A stretch of 64,000 bases of DNA from Coprobacillaceae bacterium UN01-12pH3A (lineage in GTDB: Bacteria; Bacillota_I; Bacilli_A; Erysipelotrichales; Coprobacillaceae), in NCBI GenBank assembly GCA_027676805.1, contig JAQENU010000007.1, forward strand, positions 97,849 through 161,848. Reading direction: 5' to 3'. The notes beneath the pieces are model-generated. The model worked only from the letters and a program-made list of their open reading frames with translations. It was not told the origin of the DNA and ran no database searches. Every line of letters begins with the position of its first letter. Within the stretch, counting starts at the first letter, position 1. Below, one piece after another: positions 1-8,262 of this stretch. Made by a program: the position numbers and the translations under genes.

Positions 1-32
1 GGATAGGGTAAATCAACTTTATAACGGCTCAT
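1..32 (-). CDS. 5' end of an unidentified gene running off the left edge
   Basis: Only the first ten codons lie in the window. They read MSRYKVDLPY from an ATG at 32-30. A strong ribosome binding site, GGAGGTG on the minus strand at 44-38, sits five bases upstream, so the start is convincing. Too little protein is visible to name it. Confidence 0.6.
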   Translation of the reverse strand, partial: MSRYKVDLPY

Positions 33-44
33 ATCAGCACCTCC

Positions 45-425
45 ATTATAAATATACGGCAGCTTTGTACATTTATGTAAAGAAAACGAAAAAGTGGTTT
101 TCACCACTTATATATTTTATTATATCATATATTTCCATTAAAAGAATAGGCTTTTTTAAACATAGAAAAACGATTGTATTTCCAATCATGTATGACTATT
201 ATGTAAGTAGAAAGAGGAAGAAGTTCTTCAATGATGTAATAATAAAAAGAAGGGCAAATCCTTTGAGCATTGTTAATCTTAACCTATTTACCCCAAACAC
301 AACGTCCACAAAGTTAAGATTGAACGGTGGAACAAATTATCTAATATGGATCGTACAACGGAGTTTTAGAGAAAATTCTAACTCATAGTTAACTAACTGA
401 TGATCAACCATTAGATGAAATGTTC
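45..425. other. Intergenic stretch with degenerate coding remnant
   Basis: There is no convincing gene here. A small hairpin (AAGTGG/CCACTT, 92-109) could be a terminator. Plus-strand frames near 290-425 show short protein-like pieces (GSYNGVLEKILTHS, a stop, then LTDDQPLDEMFKKSYDK) joined only through a frame change. That suggests an old, decayed gene whose identity I cannot tell. The 107-codon open frame at 65-388 has no ribosome binding site and low-complexity composition, so I do not call it. Confidence 0.4.
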
Positions 426-459
426 AAAAAGAGTTATGACAAAAGTCATAGCTCTTTTT
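426..459. terminator. Bidirectional Rho-independent terminator
   Basis: A 15-bp stem (426-440 with 445-459, one G-T pair) with an AAAA loop has five A's on one side and five T's on the other, so it can work in both directions. It covers the last codons of the oxidoreductase gene read on the minus strand. Confidence 0.85.
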
Positions 460-1873
460 CATTGTCCTCATCTTCACTTGTCACAATAGTAGATTCAATC
501 GATTCAATAGCCGGACCATCCAATACTTTACCCGTGTAGTCAAAACGTGAACCATGGCACGGACATTCAAATGTGTGTTCTGAAGAATTATATTTTAATA
601 TACATCCTAAATGACTGCATACAGGAACAAATCCATAATAATGTCCATTTTCTTTATAGACGGCAACCATTGTATCATTTAAATCTGTCACTGTCCCACT
701 ATGATTATCCATATTTTCAATATCAACTTTCTTTAAAACAATACGGTCTACAATTTCCGCTTTCATTGTTCTTAATGCTAATCTTGAAAAAGCAGATGCA
801 CTGGTTATTGGTTTAAAACGATGCGGTTCATACAAATCTTGATATTCACTTTCCTTGTTCAATATTAATTCGCTAATTAATTTTCCTGCAACATGACTCA
901 TAGTAATACCCCACTTATTGTAACCAGTTGCGACAAACATTGTAGGATCACCTTTATCATAATACCCAATCATCGGTAAACCGTCATGACTGATACAGTC
1001 TTGATTATGCCATGTTTGAATTTTATCATAGACTCGCAACGGTTTTTCTTTATCCCCTACAAGTCGTTCATTTGTCACATGCAAATTATAATGATCGATA
1101 TTGCGACGGCTGTAGATATCATCATCTTCACATAAAACAATTCGACGATCTCTTTGCGGCGTTAAAAAAAGTGCCGAACGAACCTGATGCATTTTCAAAA
1201 AATACATACTAGGAAAATTAAAGATAGGATAGCGTGTCGCTACCACTACATATTTAGCGGTAATGCGATGTTGTCCAGATTTTAAAACATGCTTATGCTG
1301 AATCTTGGTATGATTAAGCACTTTTGTATGTTCATAGATATTAACATTATCTAATGTTTCTACGATTCCCTTCATATATTTTACTGGATCAAAGGTACCT
1401 AATGGGAACATCTTAATTTGATTGGTTGTAAACTCCATGGTGGAAATACTTCCTTCAAGCATATCACAAACTGTTTTTAAATCCTGTGGTTTATCAACAG
1501 AATAGAAATAATGCGGATTCACACTAAAGTCACACTGAATATTATTTTTCTCTATGATTTCAACTAAGGAAATATAGGCTTCTAAATTTGATTTAAAATA
1601 TCGCAGTGCTGTCAATTCATTAAAAGACTGCTTAATATTTTTTAAAACACTCGGATGGAAATAGGAGATTTTTCCTGTCATATGAGAGGAAGAATGCGAT
1701 CCAATCTCATCTCCTTCTACCAGTGTAATATGATACTGACTGTCCTTTAAAAAGTATGCACACATAAGCCCCGTCAATCCACCGCCAATAATTAGAACAT
1801 CAGTCTCGATATCATGATCTAATGCTGGAAACTTTTTAATTTTTGTTTTTTGCTGCCAATAAGATTCTTTCAT
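446..1873 (-). CDS. FAD-dependent oxidoreductase with C-terminal Rieske [2Fe-2S] domain
   Basis: This is a two-domain redox enzyme of the DAO/glycine-oxidase fold. The N-terminus carries the dinucleotide-binding motif DVLIIGGGLTGL (about residues 25-36). The last 80 residues form a Rieske cluster site, with CSHLGC followed by CPCHGS supplying the two Cys and two His ligands. The family is found in Bacillus and gut Firmicutes (YhfW type), and its substrate is unknown. The first possible start is a GTG at 1882, but AGGGTG lies over that codon and is correctly spaced (6 nt) from the ATG at 1873, so I chose 1873 (475 aa). It stands alone and ends in its own terminator. It is predicted to be cytosolic, with no signal peptide seen. 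Confidence 0.9.
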   Translation of the reverse strand: MKESYWQQKTKIKKFPALDHDIETDVLIIGGGLTGLMCAYFLKDSQYHITLVEGDEIGSHSSSHMTGKISYFHPSVLKNIKQSFNELTALRYFKSNLEAYISLVEIIEKNNIQCDFSVNPHYFYSVDKPQDLKTVCDMLEGSISTMEFTTNQIKMFPLGTFDPVKYMKGIVETLDNVNIYEHTKVLNHTKIQHKHVLKSGQHRITAKYVVVATRYPIFNFPSMYFLKMHQVRSALFLTPQRDRRIVLCEDDDIYSRRNIDHYNLHVTNERLVGDKEKPLRVYDKIQTWHNQDCISHDGLPMIGYYDKGDPTMFVATGYNKWGITMSHVAGKLISELILNKESEYQDLYEPHRFKPITSASAFSRLALRTMKAEIVDRIVLKKVDIENMDNHSGTVTDLNDTMVAVYKENGHYYGFVPVCSHLGCILKYNSSEHTFECPCHGSRFDYTGKVLDGPAIESIESTIVTSEDEDNEKEL

Positions 1874-1992
1874 TTTTATCACCCTAATAAGTATGACCAG
1901 AAAATAAAAGAAATATAGATTTAGAATTATAAATATTAAAAAATAACACTTTTCCCCATAATTTCATATACACTATAACTATATAAATATTA

Positions 1993-2018
1993 AAATCCGG
2001 AATATTTACTCCGGATTT
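1993..2018 (-). terminator. Probable terminator downstream of the esterase/lipoprotein pair
   Basis: A 9-bp perfect stem (AAATCCGGA with TCCGGATTT) has an 8-nt loop. Read on the minus strand it is followed by a T/A-rich run. It lies just past the decayed lipoprotein gene. Confidence 0.55.
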
Positions 2019-2046
2019 ACGTGATTTTAATGATGGATAACAATTT

Positions 2047-2450
2047 TTAAGATTGCTTTTCATCAGCTAACTTTATTTTAAATTTTGAACCACCTTCTAC
2101 AAGATATTTTGCTTCTTCGTATCTAGTATTTCATAGGACAGCGTGACTGTTTTGCTTTCTCTAACTTTAACTGAAAAATTCTTCTCACCTAAAATAATAT
2201 TTTCATATCTCTTCCCATCGATTTCCAACTTCCATAAGGAACTGTCACAAGAAATCATTTCTTTTGATCAATTCTCCACTTTTATATCGACATCAAGTGT
2301 TATTTTGTCATGAAAGATAATTTCAGTCACACCATCCTCTGTGATATGAAATTCCACATTTTATATTCAATAATATCACTTAAATTGCAGCTCTTTTGCT
2401 TAGTGCATCCTACCAAAAGCAATAAAACGCAAATAATAATTATTTTTCAC
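2047..2450 (-). pseudogene. Decayed lipoprotein gene
   Basis: The minus strand encodes a recognisable signal peptide with a lipobox (LLLLVGCTKQ), but the frame is broken several times. The start overlaps the esterase stop (TAGTG). An A appears to be missing from the AAAAA run right after the start, because the start codon is out of frame with the hydrophobic stretch. A frame change follows near the YKMW/NVEFH junction, then a TGA stop after DVDIKVEN. A last frame change near YEILDT/EEAKYL leads to a terminal KLADEKQS. Reassembled, it would be a secreted lipoprotein of about 125-130 residues. No known domain is recognised. It probably formed an operon with the esterase. Confidence 0.75.
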
Positions 2451-3769
2451 TAGATTTTCTTAGATTTAATAACTTCATCTAAGCATTGAATCCACTGCTC
2501 AACACTTGTCCATTTATGCCAAATCGGCAGATCAAAATGGTTAGGATCCCCTTTTTTAACAAACTCACTGAAATAGCAATTCATTTTATCTGATAATTCA
2601 TAATCTCCAGGTGTAAATGGTCTCCAGCATCTTTTCAAAGTTCCAAATTCATACCATAACTCGCCTGAATGGAATGCTCCCGCTTGATCACCTGGCAATT
2701 CCTTTTCAAATGAATACACATAAACCGGTGCATCATGCAGCTGACTCTGTAATTTTGCGAATCCTTTTGTGGATTCAAGAATCGCATGTGCTGTTTCTTT
2801 GGAAAACAGTTCATCTTTCGTACAGCCAATCATATAAGGAATATCGTGGAAAGCTGCTTTGGATAAAATCTTGTCGCATTCCTCTATCAGTAATTCTCCA
2901 TCGATGTTTGGTCCCAGCAGTTCTAATGGATTGATTTGATGGTCTGCCAGATATTGATGAATGTCATGAATAAGCACTTTATATGGTGCGGCTCTTAATT
3001 GTGCTAAATCCTTGTATCCCAATCCGGCAATAACCTCTTTCATGATATCAGCCTGCTTTTCCTGAGTGATCTCCTGACAGATACTATTTGTTCCAGCGGC
3101 ACTTTGCATAATAGCTTTAGAAAAGAGTCCTTTTGTCTTATCTGTTGAACAAATGATTTGGACACTTCGACTTCCTGCCGATTGCCCCATGATTGTAATA
3201 TTATTAGCGTCTCCACCAAAAGCTTCAATGTGTTCATGGACAAATTGAATAGCCGCTATTTGGTCATAAATTCCAAAATTTCCTCTTTCATTTTCCTCTT
3301 GAAGCCATGGATGAGATAAGAATCCCATCACTCCCAAGCGATAATTAATTGTAACTAAAATGACCTTTCTCGAACAAAACTTCGCTCCATCAAATTCAAT
3401 TTCATGACCATATCCACCTGTATATGCTCCTCCATGAATCCAAAGTAAAACAGGCAATTTTTCTTCTTTTGTTGCCGCCGGTGTCCAAATATTCAAATAC
3501 AGGCTATCCTCTGACATAGCTTCTTGGTGTTCAAAAAATTCTTTTTGGTAAAATGAACCTAATTCATGTCTAGGCTGAACACTAATCGGACTAAAGGTAT
3601 CCGCTGTATATACCCCTTGAAACGCATCAAGTGGCTGCGGTTTTTTCCAGCGTAAACTTCCAACCGGTGCCTTCGCATATGCAATCCCCTTAAATACTGT
3701 ATACTGTGGGTGATCATCCTGAACTCCCACATATGTCCCTAATTTTGTTTTTGCTTCTAATAATGCCAT
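2450..3769 (-). CDS. Type B carboxylesterase family protein
   Basis: This is an alpha/beta-hydrolase that cleaves carboxylic esters. Visible landmarks are the oxyanion-hole motif HGGA (residues 112-115), the nucleophile elbow GQSAG (Ser197) and a late His in AFHSGE that fits the catalytic histidine. At 439 aa it is shorter than the usual 480-550 residues of the family, with a reduced C-terminal half. The open frame begins at a TTG, but AGGAGG is ideally spaced (7 nt) from the ATG at 3769, which I use. No signal peptide is visible, so it is probably cytosolic. The real substrate is unknown. Confidence 0.88.
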   Translation of the reverse strand: MALLEAKTKLGTYVGVQDDHPQYTVFKGIAYAKAPVGSLRWKKPQPLDAFQGVYTADTFSPISVQPRHELGSFYQKEFFEHQEAMSEDSLYLNIWTPAATKEEKLPVLLWIHGGAYTGGYGHEIEFDGAKFCSRKVILVTINYRLGVMGFLSHPWLQEENERGNFGIYDQIAAIQFVHEHIEAFGGDANNITIMGQSAGSRSVQIICSTDKTKGLFSKAIMQSAAGTNSICQEITQEKQADIMKEVIAGLGYKDLAQLRAAPYKVLIHDIHQYLADHQINPLELLGPNIDGELLIEECDKILSKAAFHDIPYMIGCTKDELFSKETAHAILESTKGFAKLQSQLHDAPVYVYSFEKELPGDQAGAFHSGELWYEFGTLKRCWRPFTPGDYELSDKMNCYFSEFVKKGDPNHFDLPIWHKWTSVEQWIQCLDEVIKSKKI

Positions 3770-3795
3770 AAACAAACCTCCTTGCTCCCATTATA

Positions 3796-4176
3796 CTACA
3801 ACTTTAATTTAATTGTATCGTACTCCCTCATTAATTGTATAACTTCTTTATACACATGAGCATCTACTTGTTTTAAGTCCCCTAAAATCTGCCCAATCAT
3901 TGCCTTATTAATGGTGGTCTGTTTATGACAGCGTATAAAGCATTGTTCATGCAGCCCTAATTGATGACACAGCTCCCAAGATAAACAATAATCAAATTGA
4001 GGTGAATAAAATTCTCTGCGTTTCAGCGTTGCAATTGGCAACACTAGAAATTCCTCATCCGATAAAGGGTAACTTGCCATAATTAAAGCCGGTCTGGCTT
4101 TATAAGCATAATGATGATTTTGCACATTATAATAAGGAAATAAGGTAATGACAATTTTACCTCTCCACATCTGCAT
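3796..4176 (-). CDS. Probable MazF/PemK-like toxin of a Panacea toxin-antitoxin pair
   Basis: The protein is about 127 aa. It resembles the MazF/PemK/Kid RNase fold: an N-terminal GKIVITLFPYY strand, the KARPALIMA segment (like the RPALV element of MazF), FLVLPIATLKRR, and a C-terminal region CFIRCHKQTTINKAMIGQIL resembling the conserved MazF core. Known members cleave mRNA. I infer the assignment from pattern, not from an alignment. It overlaps the 3' end of the antitoxin gene by about 20 bases (ATG at 4176, alternative ATG at 4170). The overlap and shared strand imply translational coupling. A start at 4209 is open but would sit deep within the upstream gene. Confidence 0.65.
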   Translation of the reverse strand: MQMWRGKIVITLFPYYNVQNHHYAYKARPALIMASYPLSDEEFLVLPIATLKRREFYSPQFDYCLSWELCHQLGLHEQCFIRCHKQTTINKAMIGQILGDLKQVDAHVYKEVIQLMREYDTIKLKL

Positions 4177-4636
4177 GTTCTTCAAAGAAGCAACCCCAAT
4201 CTGTATCAAACGGTTTTATCTTTTGGGCATCCTTCACTATATCACTCATCTTTAATGGTTTTGTCCCTATTTCGTTTTTACGCATTGCTTTTCTTGAATT
4301 TTTCCAAGAAATTTCCTGATGTGTTAAACGACATAAATCTATAGACTGGCGATTCCCATATTGCTTTAGCACACTATCTATCAGCATTTTTGTTTGAAGC
4401 GAAACCGGGATCGAAAAATCTTCTATACGATAAAATATGCTTCTTACTTCCAAAGATACCGGTCCATGCACCCAGCCCAGCAGAGATTCCTCAAATATAG
4501 GCTGATGATAAACGTTTAAAGCTTCACGCTGTAATAGATATAATAGTTTATGTAGTTTCAGCTCATCCATAGTCTGCCCGTAAAGAGTGCGATAATGATT
4601 ATAAAGATACGCCGCTATATGTTCAACTTGTTCCAT
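4157..4636 (-). CDS. Panacea (DUF4065) domain antitoxin
   Basis: This 159-aa protein carries the Panacea/DUF4065 (SocA/GepA-like) signature: an N-terminal helix, then LKLHKLLYLLQREAL and LLGWVHGPVSLEVR at about residues 25-65. The domain is known as an antitoxin module that pairs with many unrelated toxins encoded beside it. Here the partner immediately downstream looks MazF/PemK-like. The ATG at 4636 follows GGTGATG. The gene order, antitoxin then overlapping toxin, is the usual one. Confidence 0.8.
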   Translation of the reverse strand: MEQVEHIAAYLYNHYRTLYGQTMDELKLHKLLYLLQREALNVYHQPIFEESLLGWVHGPVSLEVRSIFYRIEDFSIPVSLQTKMLIDSVLKQYGNRQSIDLCRLTHQEISWKNSRKAMRKNEIGTKPLKMSDIVKDAQKIKPFDTDWGCFFEEHADVER

Positions 4637-4651
4637 AACATCACCATATAC

Positions 4652-4660
4652 ATTATAGCA
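4652..4660 (-). promoter_or_regulatory. Extended -10 promoter of the toxin-antitoxin operon
   Basis: On the minus strand the sequence TGCTATAAT is a perfect extended -10 element. No good -35 box is visible. Transcription would start about 9 bases before the antitoxin ATG, giving a very short leader. Confidence 0.5.
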
Positions 4661-4705
4661 GATTGCTCTTGATCATTCGTTTCATCTTCATTCCAACTTT
4701 ACAGC

Positions 4706-4740
4706 AAAAACCCTGCCCGTTAATCGTTTAACCAGCAGGA
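4706..4740 (-). terminator. Terminator of the MFS transporter gene
   Basis: A 12-bp stem with one mismatch (4713-4724 with 4729-4740) is followed on the minus strand by five T's. Confidence 0.75.
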
Positions 4741-4759
4741 TTCATTATACATGACACAG

Positions 4760-5995
4760 TTATGATTTTTGTGGAGTCTCCCTAATAATTTCATCCTCCA
4801 TCCAATGAAGTTTACGATCAATAACAAAATGATCGATCAGTAAACCAAACGATACCGCCAGCAATAAGCCACGATATAAATTAAATCCTCCACAGAAATA
4901 ATTCAGTCCATAGAAAATAAGAAGTCCGGAAATTCTTCCTGCTGCTGTAGGAAATTCGCAGGCAATGATGTAATCGCCATCATTGAATCCATCTTTCGCC
5001 CTAGAAGAAAGCTGATACTTCATGGTTTGGAAGATAACAGAGTTCCAGCATAGGATAACACCATTTAGGATAAAACACATAATCAAGCTCCATGGCTTAG
5101 CCACAATAGCCAAAGTTCCAATAGAAATTAAATAAATAATTGATGCCCATAAATGATATTTCTTTTGATTTTCTAAAGTAAATTTACTTGCGATAAAAAT
5201 CGAACTTAACACACCAATTAATGACATTGCCGAGTTCAGATTTCCGATGATCTGTTCATTATTTAATATGATATAGGCAAAGACCATAAATATTTGTCCA
5301 TAAATCGCTTCTCTTAATCCAAAACTAAAATTATAATAGCGATTTGCATCCCAGTATTTATTATGCTTTAATTTCAAAATAGGTAAAACATGATACTCTT
5401 CATCAAACTTAACATTTTTAAGCAAACAGGAAATGATAATAGCCAAGATATAAACAATGACACTAAATGCAAATAAGATATAGTAACCCGTTAATTCACT
5501 GTAACGCACTATAATCGCCCCGGAAATCATAGGTGCAACTACTCCAAAAATATAGCTAAATGAGGTTTGATAACTAAAGAATGTGGCACGATGTTTTTCT
5601 CCGGTAAATTTTCCTACTAGGATATTAAAGGCAAAGTAATACATTCCCATTCCAATGCCATTAAAAATCCCCAAATAGATCAAATACTTGCTTGCCTCAG
5701 CCTGCAGCAGCAAAATAAGACTGTAGTAGATAATAGATGATACAATTCCAACTTTCAGCAAGGTAAGAATAGATCCTTTTTTAACATAATATGTTCCAAA
5801 CAAAAACGACCCTAATAATGCAATATAATTGGAAACATTTTGCAGAATCATCAATCCCATATTATCCGTTAAACGTATCAAATATACATTGACAAATGTT
5901 GCCGCAATCGTCATTCCCGATAGGAATAAGATTCCAACCATCAATAAGATTTTCGCATCTCTTGATAACGGCTCTCGCTTCTTTTTCTTCTTCAT
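4760..5995 (-). CDS. MFS-type membrane transporter
   Basis: This 411-aa protein has a short basic N-terminus (KKKKKREPLSRDAK) and about 12 hydrophobic segments spread along its length, with a basic central loop near residues 195-215 (LKNVKFDEE... LKLKHNKYWD). That pattern fits the major facilitator superfamily. The substrate cannot be read from the sequence. AGGGGG lies 8 bases before the ATG. It is a single-gene unit with its own terminator. The prophage left end begins just upstream of it. Confidence 0.8.
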   Translation of the reverse strand: MKKKKKREPLSRDAKILLMVGILFLSGMTIAATFVNVYLIRLTDNMGLMILQNVSNYIALLGSFLFGTYYVKKGSILTLLKVGIVSSIIYYSLILLLQAEASKYLIYLGIFNGIGMGMYYFAFNILVGKFTGEKHRATFFSYQTSFSYIFGVVAPMISGAIIVRYSELTGYYILFAFSVIVYILAIIISCLLKNVKFDEEYHVLPILKLKHNKYWDANRYYNFSFGLREAIYGQIFMVFAYIILNNEQIIGNLNSAMSLIGVLSSIFIASKFTLENQKKYHLWASIIYLISIGTLAIVAKPWSLIMCFILNGVILCWNSVIFQTMKYQLSSRAKDGFNDGDYIIACEFPTAAGRISGLLIFYGLNYFCGGFNLYRGLLLAVSFGLLIDHFVIDRKLHWMEDEIIRETPQKS

Positions 5996-6060
5996 ATGAT
6001 TATCCCCCTATTAATGCGATAATAGCGCGTTTATGTAAGGAAATAATCTTTTTTTCAAAG

Positions 6061-6128
6061 CGTGAAATATTATTAACCAATTTATAGGCACTTTCAAGCA
6101 CTTTGTTACTTATTTGTTACTTATTCAT
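6061..6128 (+). repeat. Left end of the decayed prophage: possible att core and integrase arm repeats
   Basis: CGTGAAAT (6061-6068) resembles CGTGAAAG at 15329, on the far side of the integrase gene. It is followed by CAATTTATAGGCACTTTC and then two tandem copies of TTTGTTACTTA ending in TTCAT (6102-6128). The TTTGTTACTTATTCAT unit recurs right behind the integrase (15243), and the whole block recurs at 61364-61414. Direct repeats near both ends of an integrated element are typical of integrase arm-binding sites. Calling the short CGTGAAA the crossover core is a guess. Confidence 0.55.
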
Positions 6129-6152
6129 GAATATTTTTCCATATTTTCAATG

Positions 6153-6181
6153 AAAAAAGCTATCTAAATTTGATAGCTTTT
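6153..6181 (-). terminator. Terminator of the zinc-ribbon gene
   Basis: The stem AAAAGCTATC/GATAGCTTTT with a 7-nt loop is followed on the minus strand by T's. A diverged copy lies at 61438-61466. Confidence 0.8.
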
Positions 6182-6200
6182 CATGCTTAAAAAGGGACAG

Positions 6201-6371
6201 TTATCTCTTAAATCCCTTTATAATTTTAGTCTTCCCGTCTGCGTAGTGTACAACTATTTGGCAGCACCCACATACCGGACACTGGTAATAATACGCCTTA
6301 AACTTTCCATTCTCCTCGTAGAACACATCATATGTACTAACATTTTCTCCACACTTACATTTAAAAATCAT
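6201..6371 (-). CDS. Small zinc-ribbon protein at the prophage end
   Basis: This 56-aa protein has N-terminal CKC (residues 5-7) and a central CPVCGCC (31-37), together a likely metal-binding ribbon, and a basic tail IIKGFKR. The ATG at 6371 follows AAGGTG with correct spacing. A longer open frame to 6524 exists but lacks a ribosome binding site. A truncated copy of the same gene sits at 61488-61605, in the same place relative to the same end repeats. The function is unknown. Its conserved place beside the element end suggests a phage-borne small regulator or recombination accessory factor, which is inference. Confidence 0.7.
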   Translation of the reverse strand: MIFKCKCGENVSTYDVFYEENGKFKAYYYQCPVCGCCQIVVHYADGKTKIIKGFKR

Positions 6372-6608
6372 TTTTGCACCTTCTACTATGTATAAGAACA
6401 ATATTAATCTTAAACACATTATTTGTAAATAGGTTGATGTGTATAAACACGTCATGTTTCTATTTACTATATTTCTAAAATTTTGTTGCAATATTTTTAG
6501 ATTTATTGTTATCATAAATATCATATGTTACTCTTAAAATAACCTTAAGGTATATTTCAAGCGCTGAAATGTTTATTTGAAAGTCTATATAAAAGAGAGG
6601 GAATAAAA

Positions 6609-7532
6609 ATGAAAAAAAATAGTTTTTCAAAACTATTTTGCGCTACAGTGATGACATTTTCACTGTTTTGCGTAAATACTCATGCTATTAATGCTCAAGA
6701 AAGTCAAGATAATGATTTTTATATCGAAGAAGGTCAAATTAATTTAGAAAATCTTTCATTAGAATATGTCGAAGAGAACGATGAAATTGTAGTTAACTCT
6801 AAAAGTCGTACCACTAATACAGCAATTGAAGAAGACAGACTACTGACTATTTTAGAAACTTCACCCGAACTGAATAAATATCTTAAAAGATCACTTTCTG
6901 AAGGAAATTCATCTGAAAATATGTACATTGGATATTCTACGGTTTATCTCAAAGAAATAGAGGTTCAAGGTGGTACGGACGTTTATCCACTATCAAAAAC
7001 AGAAATGCAAAATATTAATTCGCGTATCGTGGGAAATGGAACAACTTATCATGGTGGAAAGTTTACTTTATACACTGTTGCCCAGCAAAATCCTGCTACC
7101 GGGCAATATGCTGCTGGAACAGTCGGTCAATGGTATGATTTAGCCCCAGGTCTTGATAATAAAGTAAGATTATTTTATACTCCTGATGCAATTTCTTTGT
7201 ATATGCCTGAAGGGTTTATGTGTACTGATTCACGAGTTAATGGTGACTATCGTTATAGTGATAAAGTTTTTGATGGAGACAGAAATACCATTTATAGTGT
7301 GCAACTTGTAAAAGAAGGAGATTTATTACTTGTTGATAGAACTATAGCCTTAGATACAAAAGGTCTTAATTATGGCTTCAATATGACAGAGAAAAAAGCT
7401 ACTAGTTGTTATGTACATAATTATTCACAATTAAACTTATCTTTTTCTGGTAGTCCTACTTCTCCATCAATTGGTGTAGGCGGAAATAGTAATTACTGGA
7501 CTATTTCAAGCAGTGTAATTTTCCTTGGCTAA
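6609..7532 (+). CDS. Secreted protein of unknown function (prophage cargo)
   Basis: The 307-aa protein starts with a clear signal peptide (basic MKKNSFSK, a hydrophobic core, then AINA before QES as the likely cleavage site near residue 30). An acidic region (residues 30-60) follows, then a beta-rich, Gly/Ser/Thr-rich C-terminal half with no recognised family. AGAGAGGG precedes the ATG. Its stop overlaps the start of the next gene, so the two are probably co-translated. It lies between the prophage end and the lysis genes and points away from them, the place where temperate phages carry lysogenic conversion genes. The frame is intact, whereas nearby phage structural and lysis genes are broken. 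Confidence 0.7.
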   Translation: MKKNSFSKLFCATVMTFSLFCVNTHAINAQESQDNDFYIEEGQINLENLSLEYVEENDEIVVNSKSRTTNTAIEEDRLLTILETSPELNKYLKRSLSEGNSSENMYIGYSTVYLKEIEVQGGTDVYPLSKTEMQNINSRIVGNGTTYHGGKFTLYTVAQQNPATGQYAAGTVGQWYDLAPGLDNKVRLFYTPDAISLYMPEGFMCTDSRVNGDYRYSDKVFDGDRNTIYSVQLVKEGDLLLVDRTIALDTKGLNYGFNMTEKKATSCYVHNYSQLNLSFSGSPTSPSIGVGGNSNYWTISSSVIFLG

Positions 7533-8025
7533 AAAATTCATTATTCTTATAGTTTCGGGTTTATGTGTACTTGGTGGTTGTTTAATAATTAATGAGTATA
7601 GAGAATTATATAAATATACCTATGCCAAAAATGATTATAATAAAGAGTTGGAATTGATAAGAAATAACTATCAAATAACAGATGCTATTCATTTAGTAAA
7701 GCAAGTTGAACTAACAAATACGGATATAGCAAAATTATACGTAGATAACAATGATAATCTTATTTTTTCATTATCTGAGAAATCAAAAGATCCTGAAAGA
7801 TTCTATATAAAAGATATGGTATCATCTACCAATCAAGTGGATGAACTTCATAATTATGAGTATATTAAAAATGATGAAAAAACGATTATTATTTATGGTT
7901 ATAATAAATCATATAAAAAATGCATGGTAAACGATAAAGAAATAGAATTTTACCCTTCTGCCTATATGTTAAAATACATAAATATACAAAAAGACGAAGT
8001 TGTAGAAGATATAAAATATTTATAA
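7525..8025 (+). CDS. Membrane-anchored or lipoprotein partner of the secreted protein
   Basis: A 166-aa protein starts at a TTG that overlaps the end of the upstream gene by 8 bases. Without a separate ribosome binding site, translation is probably coupled. The N-terminus is a hydrophobic segment ending in VLGGC, which could be a lipobox (Cys about residue 19) or a plain membrane anchor. The rest is hydrophilic and predicted extracellular. No family is recognised. The same architecture, an overlapping second gene with an N-terminal membrane segment, occurs at 62761-63936 behind the C39-like protease. Confidence 0.65.
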   Translation: MAKKFIILIVSGLCVLGGCLIINEYRELYKYTYAKNDYNKELELIRNNYQITDAIHLVKQVELTNTDIAKLYVDNNDNLIFSLSEKSKDPERFYIKDMVSSTNQVDELHNYEYIKNDEKTIIIYGYNKSYKKCMVNDKEIEFYPSAYMLKYINIQKDEVVEDIKYL

Positions 8026-8029
8026 AACA

Positions 8030-8067
8030 AAAAACAACCCTAAGTCCAGCCAAGGACCTAGGGTGTT
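8030..8067 (-). terminator. Terminator with a sequence shared by both prophage cargo loci
   Basis: The stem CCCTAAGTCC/GGACCTAGGG (8038-8047 with 8054-8063) is followed on the minus strand by a T-rich run, which serves the lysis operon; it may also stop the plus-strand cargo transcript. Its first 19 bases, AAAAACAACCCTAAGTCCA, recur exactly at 63935-63953 behind the second cargo pair. Confidence 0.8.
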
Positions 8068-8070
8068 ACT

Positions 8071-8259
8071 TTACTCTTTTACATATTCTCTTATTTGATC
8101 TAAATTAATCTCTTGCTCCCAGTCCCCGCACTTTATTACACAGGTGTGGTTTTTCATTTTTGTTATATAAACAGCTTTTAGAAAGCAATCGAAACTAACG
8201 GGTGTGCCATCTATACACTTTGCATTACTAACCAGTATTACTTCAGGCAAGTTTTCCAT
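8071..8259 (-). CDS. Small hypothetical phage protein at the end of the lysis operon
   Basis: This 62-aa protein begins at an ATG just 3 bases past the endolysin stop, with AGGGG upstream. It is not recognised. It contains three Cys (C15, C25, C40) and an acidic C-terminus (EINLDQIREYVKE). Its place directly after holin and endolysin genes and before the shared terminator supports a phage gene. Confidence 0.5.
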   Translation of the reverse strand: MENLPEVILVSNAKCIDGTPVSFDCFLKAVYITKMKNHTCVIKCGDWEQEINLDQIREYVKE

Positions 8260-8262
8260 ACT

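Noticed and set aside
65..388. 107-codon open frame on the plus strand
   Set aside because: No ribosome binding site, Lys/Phe/Ile-rich low-complexity translation, crosses a hairpin. Only short decayed pieces downstream look protein-like, and in other frames.
4177..4209. Longer start for the MazF-like toxin
   Set aside because: It lies deeper inside the antitoxin gene without a ribosome binding site. ATG at 4176 or 4170 keeps the fold intact.
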